The notes beneath the pieces are model-generated. The model saw only the letters and a program-made list of their open reading frames with translations. It was not told the DNA's origin and did no database searches. DNA of 64,000 bases from VBCK01 sp036270655 (lineage in GTDB: Bacteria; Pseudomonadota; Gammaproteobacteria; Burkholderiales; Burkholderiaceae_F). Location of the stretch: the NCBI GenBank assembly GCA_036270655.1, contig DATBCD010000012.1, positions 1 to 64,000 of the forward strand. The letters are read 5' to 3'. Numbering within the stretch: the first letter of the stretch is position 1; each line of letters starts with the position of its first letter. Position numbers and translations under genes: made by a program. Shown here in pieces: positions 8,824 through 16,613 of the stretch.

Positions 8824-9291
8824 ATGGTGCACGCAACATCATGGAACACCGCGGAGGCGAACTCCGGACCCGGCGTCGCGTTCAGATGGACGATCCGCGT
8901 GTACTACGAGGACACGGACGCCGGCCAGGTTGTCTACTACGCCAATTACCTGAAGTTCTTCGAGCGTTGCCGCACCGAGTGGCTGCGCGCGCTGGGCGTC
9001 GATCAGTCGGCCCTCGCGCGCGAGGCCGGTTTGCAGTTCGCCGTCACCGAGATCGAGGCCAGGTATCTGCAACCGGCACGACTGGACGACGAGCTCACGA
9101 TCGAGGCCCGGCTGGCTGCGATCGGACGATGTTCGCTGGTTTTCGAGCAGCTCGCGCTGCGTGAAGACGCGGTCGTTGCGCAGGCGCGCGTGAAGGTGGC
9201 GTGTGTGGATTCGCAGCGCCGGATGCCGGCGCGATTGCCGCAGGCGCTGCTCGGGCGCATCCGGCCTCTGGCGCCGGGATCCTCTGCCTGA
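8824..9291 (+). CDS. ybgC: Tol-Pal associated acyl-CoA thioesterase
   Basis: Cytoplasmic hotdog-fold thioesterase normally encoded first in tol-pal operons; it hydrolyses short- or long-chain acyl-CoA or acyl-ACP and is linked to phospholipid metabolism. The family signature is clear: RVYYEDTDAGQVVYYANYLK, whose Asp in DTDAG is the catalytic residue, then FFERCRTEWLR. The start is uncertain. An in-frame ATG at 8761 falls inside a palindrome and would add 21 unusual residues, so I prefer the ATG at 8824; even then the conserved part begins only about 17 residues in. It is followed after 249 bp by tolQ, a wider gap than usual. Confidence 0.9.
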   Translation: MVHATSWNTAEANSGPGVAFRWTIRVYYEDTDAGQVVYYANYLKFFERCRTEWLRALGVDQSALAREAGLQFAVTEIEARYLQPARLDDELTIEARLAAIGRCSLVFEQLALREDAVVAQARVKVACVDSQRRMPARLPQALLGRIRPLAPGSSA

Positions 9292-9303
9292 AGCGCAGGG
9301 GCG

Positions 9304-9516
9304 TCAAGCCGGCCCGAAAATCTCTTCGATTCCGAGTTGAAGCTCCGGCAGGCAGAGCGGGCTGACCGCGCCTTGCGTGATCTCCATCGACAGGCGATAG
9401 CCCTGGGCGTACGGGTCGCGGAATACTGTGACCGTGCGGCGAGGTATTTCGGCCAGCCACGCCTCGGCGATTGGAGGCAGCTCGGCCCGGGCCTGTTTCC
9501 GCGTCCACGATAAACT
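9304..9516 (-). pseudogene. Coding-like remnant with no start codon
   Basis: In the ybgC-tolQ gap, one minus-strand frame reads like a natural protein C-terminus: AWLAEIPRRTVTVFRDPYAQ, then GYRLSMEITQGAVSPLCLPE, then LQLGIEEIFGPA and a stop. Composition and codon choice are plausible, unlike the Arg-rich shadow frames around it. No ATG, GTG or TTG lies in frame before the sequence enters tolQ. It may be the tail of a gene whose front was lost, or coincidence in GC-rich DNA. I do not recognise the family. Confidence 0.3.
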
Positions 9517-9540
9517 CCGCGTTCCTTCTTCGACCTCACG

Positions 9541-10218
9541 ATGAACATCTCCGCCGACCTGTCGATCCTTTCGCTCGTCACCCAGGCCACGCTGGTGGTC
9601 CAGCTGGTGATGGCGCTGCTGCTGCTGATCTCGCTGGGGTCCTGGACTGCGATATTCAGCAAGGCTTTTTCCATTCGCGGCGCGAACCGGGAAACCGAGG
9701 TGTTCGAGCGACGCTTCTGGAGCGGCGTGGCCCTGGACACGCTGCACCAGGCCGCTTCCAACCCCCGCCACAAGACCGGTGCGCTCGAACGGATTTTCGA
9801 AGCCGGGATGAGCGAGTTTCTGAAACTGCGCGGGCGCGGCCAGGACGTCGAACGACAGGAGATGCTCGCCGGCGCGCGCCGCGCGATGCGCGCCACATAC
9901 CAGCGCGAAATGGATGCGCTGGAGGCACGGCTGGCATTTCTGGCGTCGGCCGGTTCGGTCAGTCCGTACGTGGGCTTGTTCGGGACCGTCTGGGGCATCA
10001 TGCACGCGTTCACCGGGCTGTCCGGGCTGCAGCAGGCGACGCTGGCCAGCGTCGCGCCCGGAATCGCCGAGTCGCTGATCGCCACCGCGATCGGCCTGTT
10101 CGCCGCGATCCCGGCAGTGGTCGCTTACAACGCCTTCGCGCACGACATCGACCGGCTGGCCAACCGCTTCGAGAGCTTCATCGAGGAGTTCTCCAACATC
10201 CTGCAGCGGCAGCGCTGA
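9541..10218 (+). CDS. tolQ: Tol-Pal system proton channel subunit TolQ
   Basis: Inner membrane MotA/TolQ/ExbB-family subunit. With TolR it uses the proton gradient to energise TolA and keep the outer membrane coupled to the cell wall during division. The 225-aa product has a first membrane segment near residues 15-40 (LVVQLVMALLLLISLGSWTA). A long cytoplasmic loop follows, then two later segments containing the conserved GLFGTVWGIMHAF and ATAIGLFAAIPAVVAYN. Order and spacing (tolR 16 bp downstream) are those of a standard tol operon. A TolQ call is favoured over ExbB by the surrounding tolRAB-pal genes. Confidence 0.97.
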   Translation: MNISADLSILSLVTQATLVVQLVMALLLLISLGSWTAIFSKAFSIRGANRETEVFERRFWSGVALDTLHQAASNPRHKTGALERIFEAGMSEFLKLRGRGQDVERQEMLAGARRAMRATYQREMDALEARLAFLASAGSVSPYVGLFGTVWGIMHAFTGLSGLQQATLASVAPGIAESLIATAIGLFAAIPAVVAYNAFAHDIDRLANRFESFIEEFSNILQRQR

Positions 10219-10233
10219 GGCGGGGCGCGGCCG

Positions 10234-10677
10234 ATGGCGGTGCTGGCACGACGAACTGCAGGCAGCCGGCGGCGCATGATGTCCGACATCAACGTCGTAC
10301 CGTGGATCGACGTGATGCTGGTGCTGGTCGTGATCCTTATGGTGTCGGCGCCGTTCGTGAATCCAAGCCTGGTCGAGCTGCCGTCCGTGGGCAAATCGAC
10401 CCGGGCGCCCGATGCTCCGCTGGAAGTGGTCGTGAAGGCGGACGGTTCGCTGCTGCTGCGCGACCGCACGCCCGGGGCCGCTTCCGGACAGGCGGTGCCG
10501 GTGGAGCTGGATCAACTGCTGGCGACCGTCAAGGAGCGCCAGAAGAGCCGGCCGGACACCCCGGTGGTGATCGCCGGCGACAAGAAAGCCCGCTACGAGT
10601 CGGTCACGCGCGTGCTGGACGCGCTGTACAAGAACAACGTGCGGCGCGTCGGACTGGTGGTCAAGCCGGCCGAGTAG
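10234..10677 (+). CDS. tolR: Tol-Pal system protein TolR
   Basis: ExbD/TolR-family protein, 147 aa, with one N-terminal membrane segment and a periplasmic domain. After a short cytoplasmic tail the signature MSDINVVPWIDVMLVLVVIL appears, with the membrane Asp that takes part in proton flow. The periplasmic part contains VVIAGDKKARYESVTRVLDA, typical of the family. It is co-transcribed with tolQ and tolA by position. Confidence 0.97.
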   Translation: MAVLARRTAGSRRRMMSDINVVPWIDVMLVLVVILMVSAPFVNPSLVELPSVGKSTRAPDAPLEVVVKADGSLLLRDRTPGAASGQAVPVELDQLLATVKERQKSRPDTPVVIAGDKKARYESVTRVLDALYKNNVRRVGLVVKPAE

Positions 10678-10696
10678 CAGCGATCCGGTCGAATCC

Positions 10697-11488
10697 ATGT
10701 CCGCCACCGCCACTGGCACCGTAGCGAGGCGCCCCCGTGGGCCGGAACGCGGCCGCAACACGCTGCCATCCTTCATGGCCGCGGTGGCGATGCACGCGTT
10801 GCTGGTTGCGGGCATGTGGTTCGCAGTGCAATGGCGCACTTCGAGCGAAGCGCCCGCGGTGGCCGAGTTGTGGGCGCCGCTGGCCCCGGTCGAGCCGCCT
10901 GCGCCGCCCCCGCCGCCTCCGGCCCCCCCGCAGCCGGAGGCGCCCAAGCCCGATGCCGACATCGTCCAGCAGCAGCAGGTCAAGCCGCACGCGCCCGAGC
11001 AAGAAAGCCCGCCTCCGCTCGAGCGTCGCCCGATCGAAAAACGCGAACCGAAGAAGGCCGAGCCAAAGAAGGTCGAGCCCAAGCCCAGCAAGGAGCAGAT
11101 CGAGCGCGAGGAGCGCGCGGGCGAGGAGCGCCGGCAAGCCGAGATCGCGCGCCTGACCGGTCAGGTCACCGGCAGCGCGCGCGCGGCGGCCGCATCGTCC
11201 GGCGTGGTCAGTGATGCCTACGCTGCGCTGATCAAAGCGTGCATCCGGCCGCACATTGTGTTCGCAGTGCCCGACAACATTTCGGATCAGGTCTACGCTG
11301 AATTCTCGGTTGACGTGCTGCCAACCGGGGAGCAGCCGACGCCGCACCTGACCAAGCCCAGCGGGCTGCCGGGCTGGGACGACGCCGCCGAGCGCGCGAT
11401 CATCCACTGCGATCCGTTTCCACGGGACCGTGATGGCACGGTACCTCGATCGATCGTCCTAAGGATGCGTCCCGCGGAGGCGCGATGA
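10697..11488 (+). CDS. tolA: Tol-Pal system protein TolA
   Basis: Periplasm-spanning linker energised by TolQR that contacts Pal and TolB at the outer membrane. The 263-aa product has one N-terminal membrane anchor (about residues 15-38, MAAVAMHALLVAGMWFAV). It is followed by a Pro-rich stretch, a charged Lys/Glu/Ala-rich segment that should form the long helix, and a C-terminal TonB/TolA-type domain from about residue 170 (AYAALIKACIRPHIVF ... EFSVDVLPTGEQ). The helical linker is shorter than in enterobacteria. Assignment rests on architecture and operon position, since TolA sequences diverge strongly. Confidence 0.92.
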   Translation: MSATATGTVARRPRGPERGRNTLPSFMAAVAMHALLVAGMWFAVQWRTSSEAPAVAELWAPLAPVEPPAPPPPPPAPPQPEAPKPDADIVQQQQVKPHAPEQESPPPLERRPIEKREPKKAEPKKVEPKPSKEQIEREERAGEERRQAEIARLTGQVTGSARAAAASSGVVSDAYAALIKACIRPHIVFAVPDNISDQVYAEFSVDVLPTGEQPTPHLTKPSGLPGWDDAAERAIIHCDPFPRDRDGTVPRSIVLRMRPAEAR

Positions 11489-11518
11489 ACCGCGTAAAGG
11501 CCCGGCTGCCCGCGTCCC

Positions 11519-11524
11519 TATAAT
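11519..11524 (+). promoter_or_regulatory. TATAAT box 9 bp before tolB
   Basis: A perfect TATAAT at 11519-11524 sits directly upstream of the tolB ATG (11534), in otherwise GC-rich DNA. Transcription starting 6-8 bp downstream would leave almost no leader, and no Shine-Dalgarno sequence precedes this ATG. The -35 position is weak (around AAAGGC). It may drive an internal, near-leaderless tolB-pal-cpoB transcript. Confidence 0.4.
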
Positions 11525-11533
11525 CCGCACCCA

Positions 11534-12835
11534 ATGCCAACGACCCGCGCAAGGCCAACTCTATTTCTCACGCTGGTCCTGCTGGTCGGTCTGACCGCCG
11601 CAGTGGCAAGCGGACCTTTGCCGGCCCAGATGACGGTGGAGATCACCGGCGTCGGGTCCCAGCAGTACCCGATCGCGGTCGCGTCGTTCAAGACCGAGGG
11701 CACTGCGCCGCAGGACGTTGCGGCGATCGTCCGCGCCGACCTGACCCGCTCCGGGCAGTTCCGGATGGTGGACGCGGGCGACAGCGCGCTGGCCGAAGAC
11801 GAGCGCGTCGACCTGGGTCAGTGGAGGGCGCGCGGCGCCGACACGCTGGTCGTCGGTTCCGTCTCGCAGCTGGCCGACGGACGATTCGATGTCCGCTTCC
11901 GCCTCTACGACAACGTGAAGAACTCGCAGCTCGACGGGCTGGGCTACGTGGCGCCGGCCGCCGAGCTGCGCCTGACCGCGCACCGGATCGCCGACCGCAT
12001 TTACGAGAAGCTCACCGGGGACAAGGGGGTCTTCGCGACCCGGATCGCCTACGTGGTCGAGTTCAGCCGGACCTCGTACGAACTGCAGGTGGCGGACGCC
12101 GACGGCGCCAATTCCCAGACCGCGCTGCGCTCGCGCGAGCCGATCATCTCACCGGTCTGGTCGCCCGACGGCGGGCTGCTCGCGTACGTCTCGTTCGAGA
12201 CTCACAAGCCGGTTGTGTACGTGCATACGCTGGCGACCGGCACACGCCGCGCCGTGGCCAATTTCAAGGGCAGCAACAGCGCTCCTGCGTTCTCGCCGGA
12301 CGGCAAGAACCTGGCAGTCGTCCTGACGAAGGACGGCAACTCGGAGATCTACCTGATCGGAATCGATGGGACCAACCCGCGCCGTCTGACCGTCAACGAT
12401 GCGATCGATACCGAGCCGTTCTTCTCCGCCGACGGCGCCTGGATCTACTTCACGTCAGACCGCGGCGGCAGTCCGCAGATCTACCGGATGCCGGCCGCGG
12501 GCGGCGAGGCGCAGCGGATGACGTTCAATGGCGACTACAACATCAGTCCGCGCGTAAGCCCCGACGGGAGGCTGCTGGCCTATGTGTCCCGGCGCAACGA
12601 CCTGTTTCAGATCGAGGTTCTGGACATCGGCCTGGGACAGGAGCTTACGGTGACCGATACTGTCAAGGACGAGGCGCCGAGCTTTGCGCCCAATGGCCGT
12701 TTGCTACTCTACGCGACCGAAGTCGGGGGCCGCGAGATACTCGCGCTGGCATCGACCGACGGCCGGGCCCGGGCGAGGATCACCGGTCCCAGCGGCGAGA
12801 TCCGGGAACCCTGCTGGGGACCCTTTGTGAAATGA
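11534..12835 (+). CDS. tolB: Tol-Pal system beta-propeller protein TolB
   Basis: Periplasmic protein that binds Pal and TolA and modulates their interaction. The 433-aa product has a signal peptide (to about GPLPAQ), an N-terminal domain (YPIAVASFKTEG ... ADLTRSGQFRMVD), and a six-bladed propeller with repeated motifs such as SPVWSPDGGLLAYVS, APAFSPDGKNLAVVL, EPFFSADGAWIYFTSDRGG, SPRVSPDGRLLAYVS and APSFAPNGRLLLYATE. It ends with EIREPCWGPF, close to betaproteobacterial TolB tails. It lies between tolA and pal, as expected. Confidence 0.98.
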   Translation: MPTTRARPTLFLTLVLLVGLTAAVASGPLPAQMTVEITGVGSQQYPIAVASFKTEGTAPQDVAAIVRADLTRSGQFRMVDAGDSALAEDERVDLGQWRARGADTLVVGSVSQLADGRFDVRFRLYDNVKNSQLDGLGYVAPAAELRLTAHRIADRIYEKLTGDKGVFATRIAYVVEFSRTSYELQVADADGANSQTALRSREPIISPVWSPDGGLLAYVSFETHKPVVYVHTLATGTRRAVANFKGSNSAPAFSPDGKNLAVVLTKDGNSEIYLIGIDGTNPRRLTVNDAIDTEPFFSADGAWIYFTSDRGGSPQIYRMPAAGGEAQRMTFNGDYNISPRVSPDGRLLAYVSRRNDLFQIEVLDIGLGQELTVTDTVKDEAPSFAPNGRLLLYATEVGGREILALASTDGRARARITGPSGEIREPCWGPFVK

Positions 12836-12880
12836 GCCGGCTTCTCGAGGCGGGCGGACAAATCATTCAGGAGAATAACG

Positions 12881-13426
12881 ATGAGCTCGATGCGCGTTCT
12901 GTTCGTTGCCTCGGCCGCTGCACTCGCGATGGGCGGGTGTGCCAGCACGAAGCTGGAGGAAAAGCCCGCGCCGGTTGTCGAGCAGAGCAAAGCGACGCCC
13001 GCGCCCGCTCCGGCGCCCGCGCCCCCGCCTCCCGTCAAGAAGGTCGAGACGCCGCCGCCACCGGTGGTTGATCCGCTCAACGATCCGAACAGCATTCTGG
13101 CCAAGCGCAGCGTGTATTTCGATTTCGACAAGTCGCTGATCAAGGTCGAGTATCAGACCGTGATCGAAGCGCATGGCCGCTACCTGGTCGAACATGCCAC
13201 GCGCCAGGTCCGGATCGAAGGCAATTGCGACGAGCGCGGCGGCCGCGAATACAATCTGGCGCTGGGGCAGCGCCGCGCCGACGCGGTGCGTGAACGCATG
13301 GAGCTGGTGGGCGTAGTGGCGGCGCGCATCGAGACGATCAGCTTCGGGAAGGAAAAGCCCAAGGCGCTGGGGCACGACGAGGCGGCCTGGGCTGAGAACC
13401 GGCGTGCGGACATTGTTTATCGTTGA
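12881..13426 (+). CDS. pal: Peptidoglycan-associated lipoprotein Pal
   Basis: Outer membrane lipoprotein whose OmpA-like domain binds peptidoglycan. The 181-aa product has a lipoprotein signal with lipobox MGGC (Cys about residue 20). A Pro/Ala-rich linker follows (about 40-70), then the OmpA domain with VYFDFDKSLIKVEY, RIEGNCDERGGREYNLALGQ and a RRADIVYR end. The NCDERGxxEYN signature is specific to Pal. It follows tolB by 45 bp with AGGAG upstream of the ATG. Confidence 0.98.
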   Translation: MSSMRVLFVASAAALAMGGCASTKLEEKPAPVVEQSKATPAPAPAPAPPPPVKKVETPPPPVVDPLNDPNSILAKRSVYFDFDKSLIKVEYQTVIEAHGRYLVEHATRQVRIEGNCDERGGREYNLALGQRRADAVRERMELVGVVAARIETISFGKEKPKALGHDEAAWAENRRADIVYR

Positions 13427-13463
13427 GACGCCCGGCACGCGCACGGGGTTGATGGCTTGAGCC

Positions 13464-14390
13464 ATGGCTGACGTTTTCGGTGCACTGCCCTCTCCCCCGC
13501 CCCTCTCCCGCAAGCGGGAGAGGGGAGTCCCTTCGCAGGCGCTCTCCGGCTTGCGGGAGAGGGGAGTCCCTTCGCAGGCGCTCTCCGGCAGGCGGGAGAG
13601 GGGAGCTCTTTTTCGGGCGCTGTGGCTGCTGCCGCTGCTGCTGAGCCTGGCGACCCCCTCGCAGGCGCTGTTCGGCGACGAGGAAGCGCGCAAGGCGATC
13701 GTCGATCTGCGCGATCAGGTCGCGCAACTGCAGAAGGACCACGCCGCGCGGATCGATGAGCTGTCCCAGCGCCTCGACCGGATCGACGCGACGCTGCAGG
13801 CAATGCAGCGGGGCCAGTTGGAGGCCGGCGGTCAGTTCGATCAACTGCACCAGGATCTGGCCAAGCTGCGCGGCTTGATCGAGCAGGTGACCAACGATGT
13901 GGCCACGCTGCAGAAACGCAACCACGACCTGTACTCGGACCTGGACGCCCGCATCAAGAAACTCGAGCCGACCTCGGTCACGATCGACGGCAAGAGCGTT
14001 CAGGTCGATCGGGACGAGCAGGCCGCATACGAGTCCGCGATGTCATCGTTCAAGGCGAACGATTTCCGCACCGCGGTAGGAGCCCTTTCGGCTTTCCTGG
14101 CCCGCTATCCGCAGTCTCCCTACGCGTCGGCTGCGCAATTCTGGCTGGGGAGCTCGTATTACGCGATCAAGGACTACAAGTCGGCCATCGCGGCGCAGCA
14201 GGCGTTGATCGACCACTTCCCCGATTCGCCCCGGGTTCCCGACGCACTGTTGAACATCGCGTCCAACCAGATCGAATTGAACGACAAGAAGTCCGCGCGC
14301 GTCACGTTGAACAAGATTCTTACGGATTTCCCCGACTCCGACGCAGCCAAACTGGCCAAGGAGCGCTTGTCCTCCCTGGCCGTCAAATAA
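13464..14390 (+). CDS. cpoB: Tol-Pal cell division coordinator CpoB (YbgF) with repeat-derived N-terminus
   Basis: Periplasmic protein that in E. coli coordinates Tol and peptidoglycan synthesis at division. The 308-aa product has a signal-peptide core (LWLLPLLLSLATPSQA) ending near residue 66, a coiled coil of about 70-165 (DLRDQVAQLQKDHAARIDEL onward) and C-terminal TPR repeats (YESAMSSFKANDFRTAVGAL; AQFWLGSSYYAIKDYKSAIA). The first 45 or so residues are odd: they are encoded by a palindromic repeat and 39-bp tandem copies giving RERGVPSQALSG twice. I find no ATG or GTG closer to the hydrophobic core and only a poor TTG inside the repeat, so translation through the repeat seems required. 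Confidence 0.93.
   Translation: MADVFGALPSPPPLSRKRERGVPSQALSGLRERGVPSQALSGRRERGALFRALWLLPLLLSLATPSQALFGDEEARKAIVDLRDQVAQLQKDHAARIDELSQRLDRIDATLQAMQRGQLEAGGQFDQLHQDLAKLRGLIEQVTNDVATLQKRNHDLYSDLDARIKKLEPTSVTIDGKSVQVDRDEQAAYESAMSSFKANDFRTAVGALSAFLARYPQSPYASAAQFWLGSSYYAIKDYKSAIAAQQALIDHFPDSPRVPDALLNIASNQIELNDKKSARVTLNKILTDFPDSDAAKLAKERLSSLAVK
13488..13604. repeat. CCCTCTCCC-type palindromic repeat with 39-bp tandem units, inside cpoB
   Basis: A 12-bp-stem palindrome (CCCCTCTCCCGC, AA loop, GCGGGAGAGGGG; 13500-13525) is followed by tandem units starting at 13514, 13553 and 13592, an exact 39-bp period. The period is 13 codons, so the frame is kept. The element belongs to a family found at several other loci in this window. 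Confidence 0.85.
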
Positions 14391-14411
14391 CTCAACCCAA
14401 GCGCGCGCGAT

Positions 14412-14440
14412 TTGACGGGACGTGCGGCACTTCGGATAAT
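14412..14440 (+). promoter_or_regulatory. Sigma-70-type promoter of tRNA-Lys
   Basis: TTGACG (14412-14417), a 17-bp spacer, then GATAAT (14435-14440), ending 57 bp upstream of the mature tRNA 5' end. Both hexamers are close to consensus and stand out in GC-rich DNA. Confidence 0.7.
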
Positions 14441-14497
14441 TCCAGGTTCCCCTGCGCCGGCAATCAGAAAATCACGGCAGCCGGACTCCTGCCCGAC

Positions 14498-14573
14498 GGG
14501 TCGTTAGCTCAGCCGGTAGAGCAGCGGACTTTTAATCCGTTGGTCGCAGGTTCGAATCCTGCACGACCCACCA
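14498..14573 (+). tRNA. tRNA-Lys (anticodon TTT)
   Basis: A 76-nt cloverleaf with encoded CCA. The acceptor stem pairs GGGTCGT with ACGACCC, the discriminator is A, and the D arm contains AGCTCAGCCGGTAGAGC. The anticodon stem GCGGA/TCCGT encloses the loop CTTTTAA (anticodon 14531-14533), and the T arm has GGTTCGAATCC. It lies between cpoB and a sensor gene. Confidence 0.98.
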
Positions 14574-14670
14574 AGCTTCTTGTCCAGGCGGCCTTGATGA
14601 CCCCCGATCATGGCCGCCGTTCGGCAAATTCCACTTTCGCCTTAATGACTTAGATGCGGTAGCAACACCT

Positions 14671-14700
14671 TTGACATCGAATCGCATTGCATGCGATAAC
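14671..14700 (+). promoter_or_regulatory. Promoter with an inverted repeat in its spacer
   Basis: TTGACA (14671-14676), an 18-bp spacer, then GATAAC (14695-14700), about 48 bp before the Cache-HAMP gene. The spacer carries the inverted repeat TCGCAT-TGC-ATGCGA (14682-14696), overlapping the -10. This is a typical place for a repressor to bind. Confidence 0.55.
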
Positions 14701-14748
14701 GGGGGTCGGCTTCGTCTTTGACACACCCGACTAGACCCATTCGAACCC

Positions 14749-15834
14749 ATGCGCCGGTTTCTCCCCTCCTTGACGCTGTTCTGGCGGTTCTTCCTCGTCC
14801 TGCTGCTGGCCGCCATGCTGCCTTTGCTGGCTACCTGGTATTACGCCCGCGGCGTAACCTCGGAGAACGCTGAACGCCTGGCCGAGGCGCGGCTGCGGGT
14901 CGAGGCCATGCAGATCGCGTCGCGCGCCGACGCCTGGCTGAATCTCAACTACGAAACGCTGGCCGAGCATGCCGACACGATCGCGATGCGGTCGATGCTG
15001 CCCGAGTTGCAGCGGCCGGTGCTGATCGCGATCGCGAACCATCAGCCGTGGAGCCAGCTGGTGTTTACGGTCGGACTGGACGGCGTCTCGCTGGCGCGCT
15101 CCGACAGCCTCGCGCCGATCAACTATTCGGACCGCCCGTACTTCAAGACTGCCGTCTCCGGTCAGCCGCTCGGGCAGATCATCGCGATCAGCCGCACGAC
15201 CAACCGTCCGGCCTGGATCATGGGCGTGCCGATCAAGGACGAGCAGGGCAAAGTGGTTGGCGTGTTGGCGAAAACCAACGGACTGAACGAGCTCACCGAC
15301 CTGCTGGCCAGCACCCGGATCGGGGACACGGGGCGAGCGATCCTGCTGTTCCAGGACGGCAAGCTGGCCGGGATGACGGGCGCCGTTTTCGACAAGGAAC
15401 TGCGCGACTGGAAGGACAAAGAGGTATTCAAGGCCCGCGAGAACGTGCGCGGCGGTGTGCTTCGCTACGTCGATGACGGGCGGCCGACGATCGCGGTGCT
15501 TCAGCCGGTGCGCTTCGGGTGGCTGGTGGCGGTGCAGATGGACGAGGCCGAGGCGCTGCGGCCGGTCGCCGAAACCGACCGCACGATGGAGATCGTGCTG
15601 CTCGTGGCTGGGCTGCTGGCAGCAGGCTTTGCTGCGATCATTGCGCCAGGCCTTTCGCGGCCGCTGGTGCGTCTGACCACGATCGCCGAAGATATGAGCC
15701 GGGGTCGTTTCGACCATGAAATCCCCGGAACCGACCGCAATGATGAGATCGGGGCGCTGTCCAAAGCGATCGAGCGGATGACTCGAAGCCTGAGGCTGGC
15801 GATGGAGCGTTTGACCAAGGAAGGCGGGGGTTAG
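14749..15834 (+). CDS. Cache-HAMP membrane sensor without output domain, 361 aa
   Basis: Predicted inner membrane sensor. A first membrane segment (about 10-30, FLVLLLAAMLPLLATWYYA) is followed by a periplasmic dCache-like region of about 230 residues, with the YSDRPYFKTAVSG, WIMGVPIKDEQGKVVGVLA and VLQPVRFGWLVAVQ pieces seen in such domains. A second membrane segment (about 280-300) leads into a HAMP domain (LSRPLVRLTTIAEDMSRGRF ... NDEIGALSKAIERMTRSL). The protein stops right after HAMP, with no kinase, methyl-accepting or cyclase domain. The DUF4388-like gene begins 36 bp downstream and is the obvious partner. The ligand is unknown; the YSDRPYF motif resembles small-molecule-binding Cache domains. 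Confidence 0.85.
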   Translation: MRRFLPSLTLFWRFFLVLLLAAMLPLLATWYYARGVTSENAERLAEARLRVEAMQIASRADAWLNLNYETLAEHADTIAMRSMLPELQRPVLIAIANHQPWSQLVFTVGLDGVSLARSDSLAPINYSDRPYFKTAVSGQPLGQIIAISRTTNRPAWIMGVPIKDEQGKVVGVLAKTNGLNELTDLLASTRIGDTGRAILLFQDGKLAGMTGAVFDKELRDWKDKEVFKARENVRGGVLRYVDDGRPTIAVLQPVRFGWLVAVQMDEAEALRPVAETDRTMEIVLLVAGLLAAGFAAIIAPGLSRPLVRLTTIAEDMSRGRFDHEIPGTDRNDEIGALSKAIERMTRSLRLAMERLTKEGGG

Positions 15835-15870
15835 GCAGGCGGTTCGATTACCCAAGGAGGGTGGTCCATT

Positions 15871-16518
15871 ATGTCGCCGCTCGAGTTGTTGCTGCGTGTT
15901 CAAAGTCGGGATTCGACCGGACAGCTGTTTGTTGTCACCTACGACGGCCGGCAGATCAGGATCGGCGTCGAATCCGGACGCATCGTGCACCTGGGTTATG
16001 GTCCGCGCCGGGGCAAGGCGGCGGCGGAGCTTGCCTCGAACGCGGTTGCGAAGTCCGCGACCTTCCGTGCCGATCCGGAGGTGTTGCGGGACGACGACCT
16101 GCCGAACGAACGGGTGCTGCTGGGCCTGTTGTCGCGAATGCTCTCGGGCAGCAACGCGGACGCCTTATCGTCGGTGCTGTCGGGCGACGCCTTCGAGCCG
16201 GAAACGATTCAAAGCAACACCGGCGGCGGTATCCCGCTGGAGCCTGAACCCACAAGACCAGGGGAGCTTCCGCGCACCCGGCCGGGCTTCGAAACGCGCA
16301 ACATAATGCGCATGGCCAGCAACATTCCGCCAGCTCAGATTTCCCGCGTCAAAGCCATCCTGCTCGAGTATGTCGGCCCGATGGCCGGGCTGCTGGTCGA
16401 TGAAAAGCTCGCCGGTGGGGTCCCGAACCTGGACGCCCTGGTCGAGCGTCTCGCCCCGGAGATCGGCGACGCGAAGGACGCGCAGGCGTTTCGCGAAGCG
16501 GTTGCGCGCCTGAAATAG
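15871..16518 (+). CDS. DUF4388-like cytoplasmic protein, 215 aa
   Basis: No signal peptide or membrane segment. The N-terminal part (about 1-75; DSTGQLFVVTYDGRQIRIGV, GRIVHLGYGPRRGKAAAELA) fits the DUF4388 pattern found in signalling proteins. A variable linker (about 100-145) follows. A C-terminal helical domain (about 150-215; ISRVKAILLEYVGPMAGLLV ... DAQAFREAVARLK) resembles a small domain that often accompanies such modules. The ATG at 15871 is preceded by AAGGAGG with about 10 bases between. It is almost certainly co-transcribed with the Cache-HAMP sensor, so I infer that it receives or relays that sensor's signal. The molecular role is not established. Confidence 0.7.
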   Translation: MSPLELLLRVQSRDSTGQLFVVTYDGRQIRIGVESGRIVHLGYGPRRGKAAAELASNAVAKSATFRADPEVLRDDDLPNERVLLGLLSRMLSGSNADALSSVLSGDAFEPETIQSNTGGGIPLEPEPTRPGELPRTRPGFETRNIMRMASNIPPAQISRVKAILLEYVGPMAGLLVDEKLAGGVPNLDALVERLAPEIGDAKDAQAFREAVARLK

Positions 16519-16563
16519 CGGCGGCCGGATTCCGGTCGACGACCCCTTCTGGACTGAAATCGC

Positions 16564-16584
16564 AGCGGCCGGATTCCGGCCGCT
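16564..16584. terminator. Hairpin after the sensor pair
   Basis: AGCGGCCGG, ATT, CCGGCCGCT: a 9-bp perfect stem with a 3-base loop, 46 bp after the DUF4388-like stop and 30 bp before the next gene. A degenerate copy (GCGGCCGGATTCCGG) lies directly after the stop codon. There is no long T-run, so termination strength is uncertain. Confidence 0.5.
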
Positions 16585-16613
16585 AATCCTGTGTTAGCGT
16601 TGCCGCCTTTGAA

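Noticed and set aside
9304..11091. Long open frame (595 codons) antisense to tolQ-tolR-tolA
   Set aside because: It mirrors strongly coding tol genes; high GC keeps antisense frames open, and its product over tolQRA is low-complexity and His/Arg-rich. Only the intergenic tail is kept as a weak remnant.
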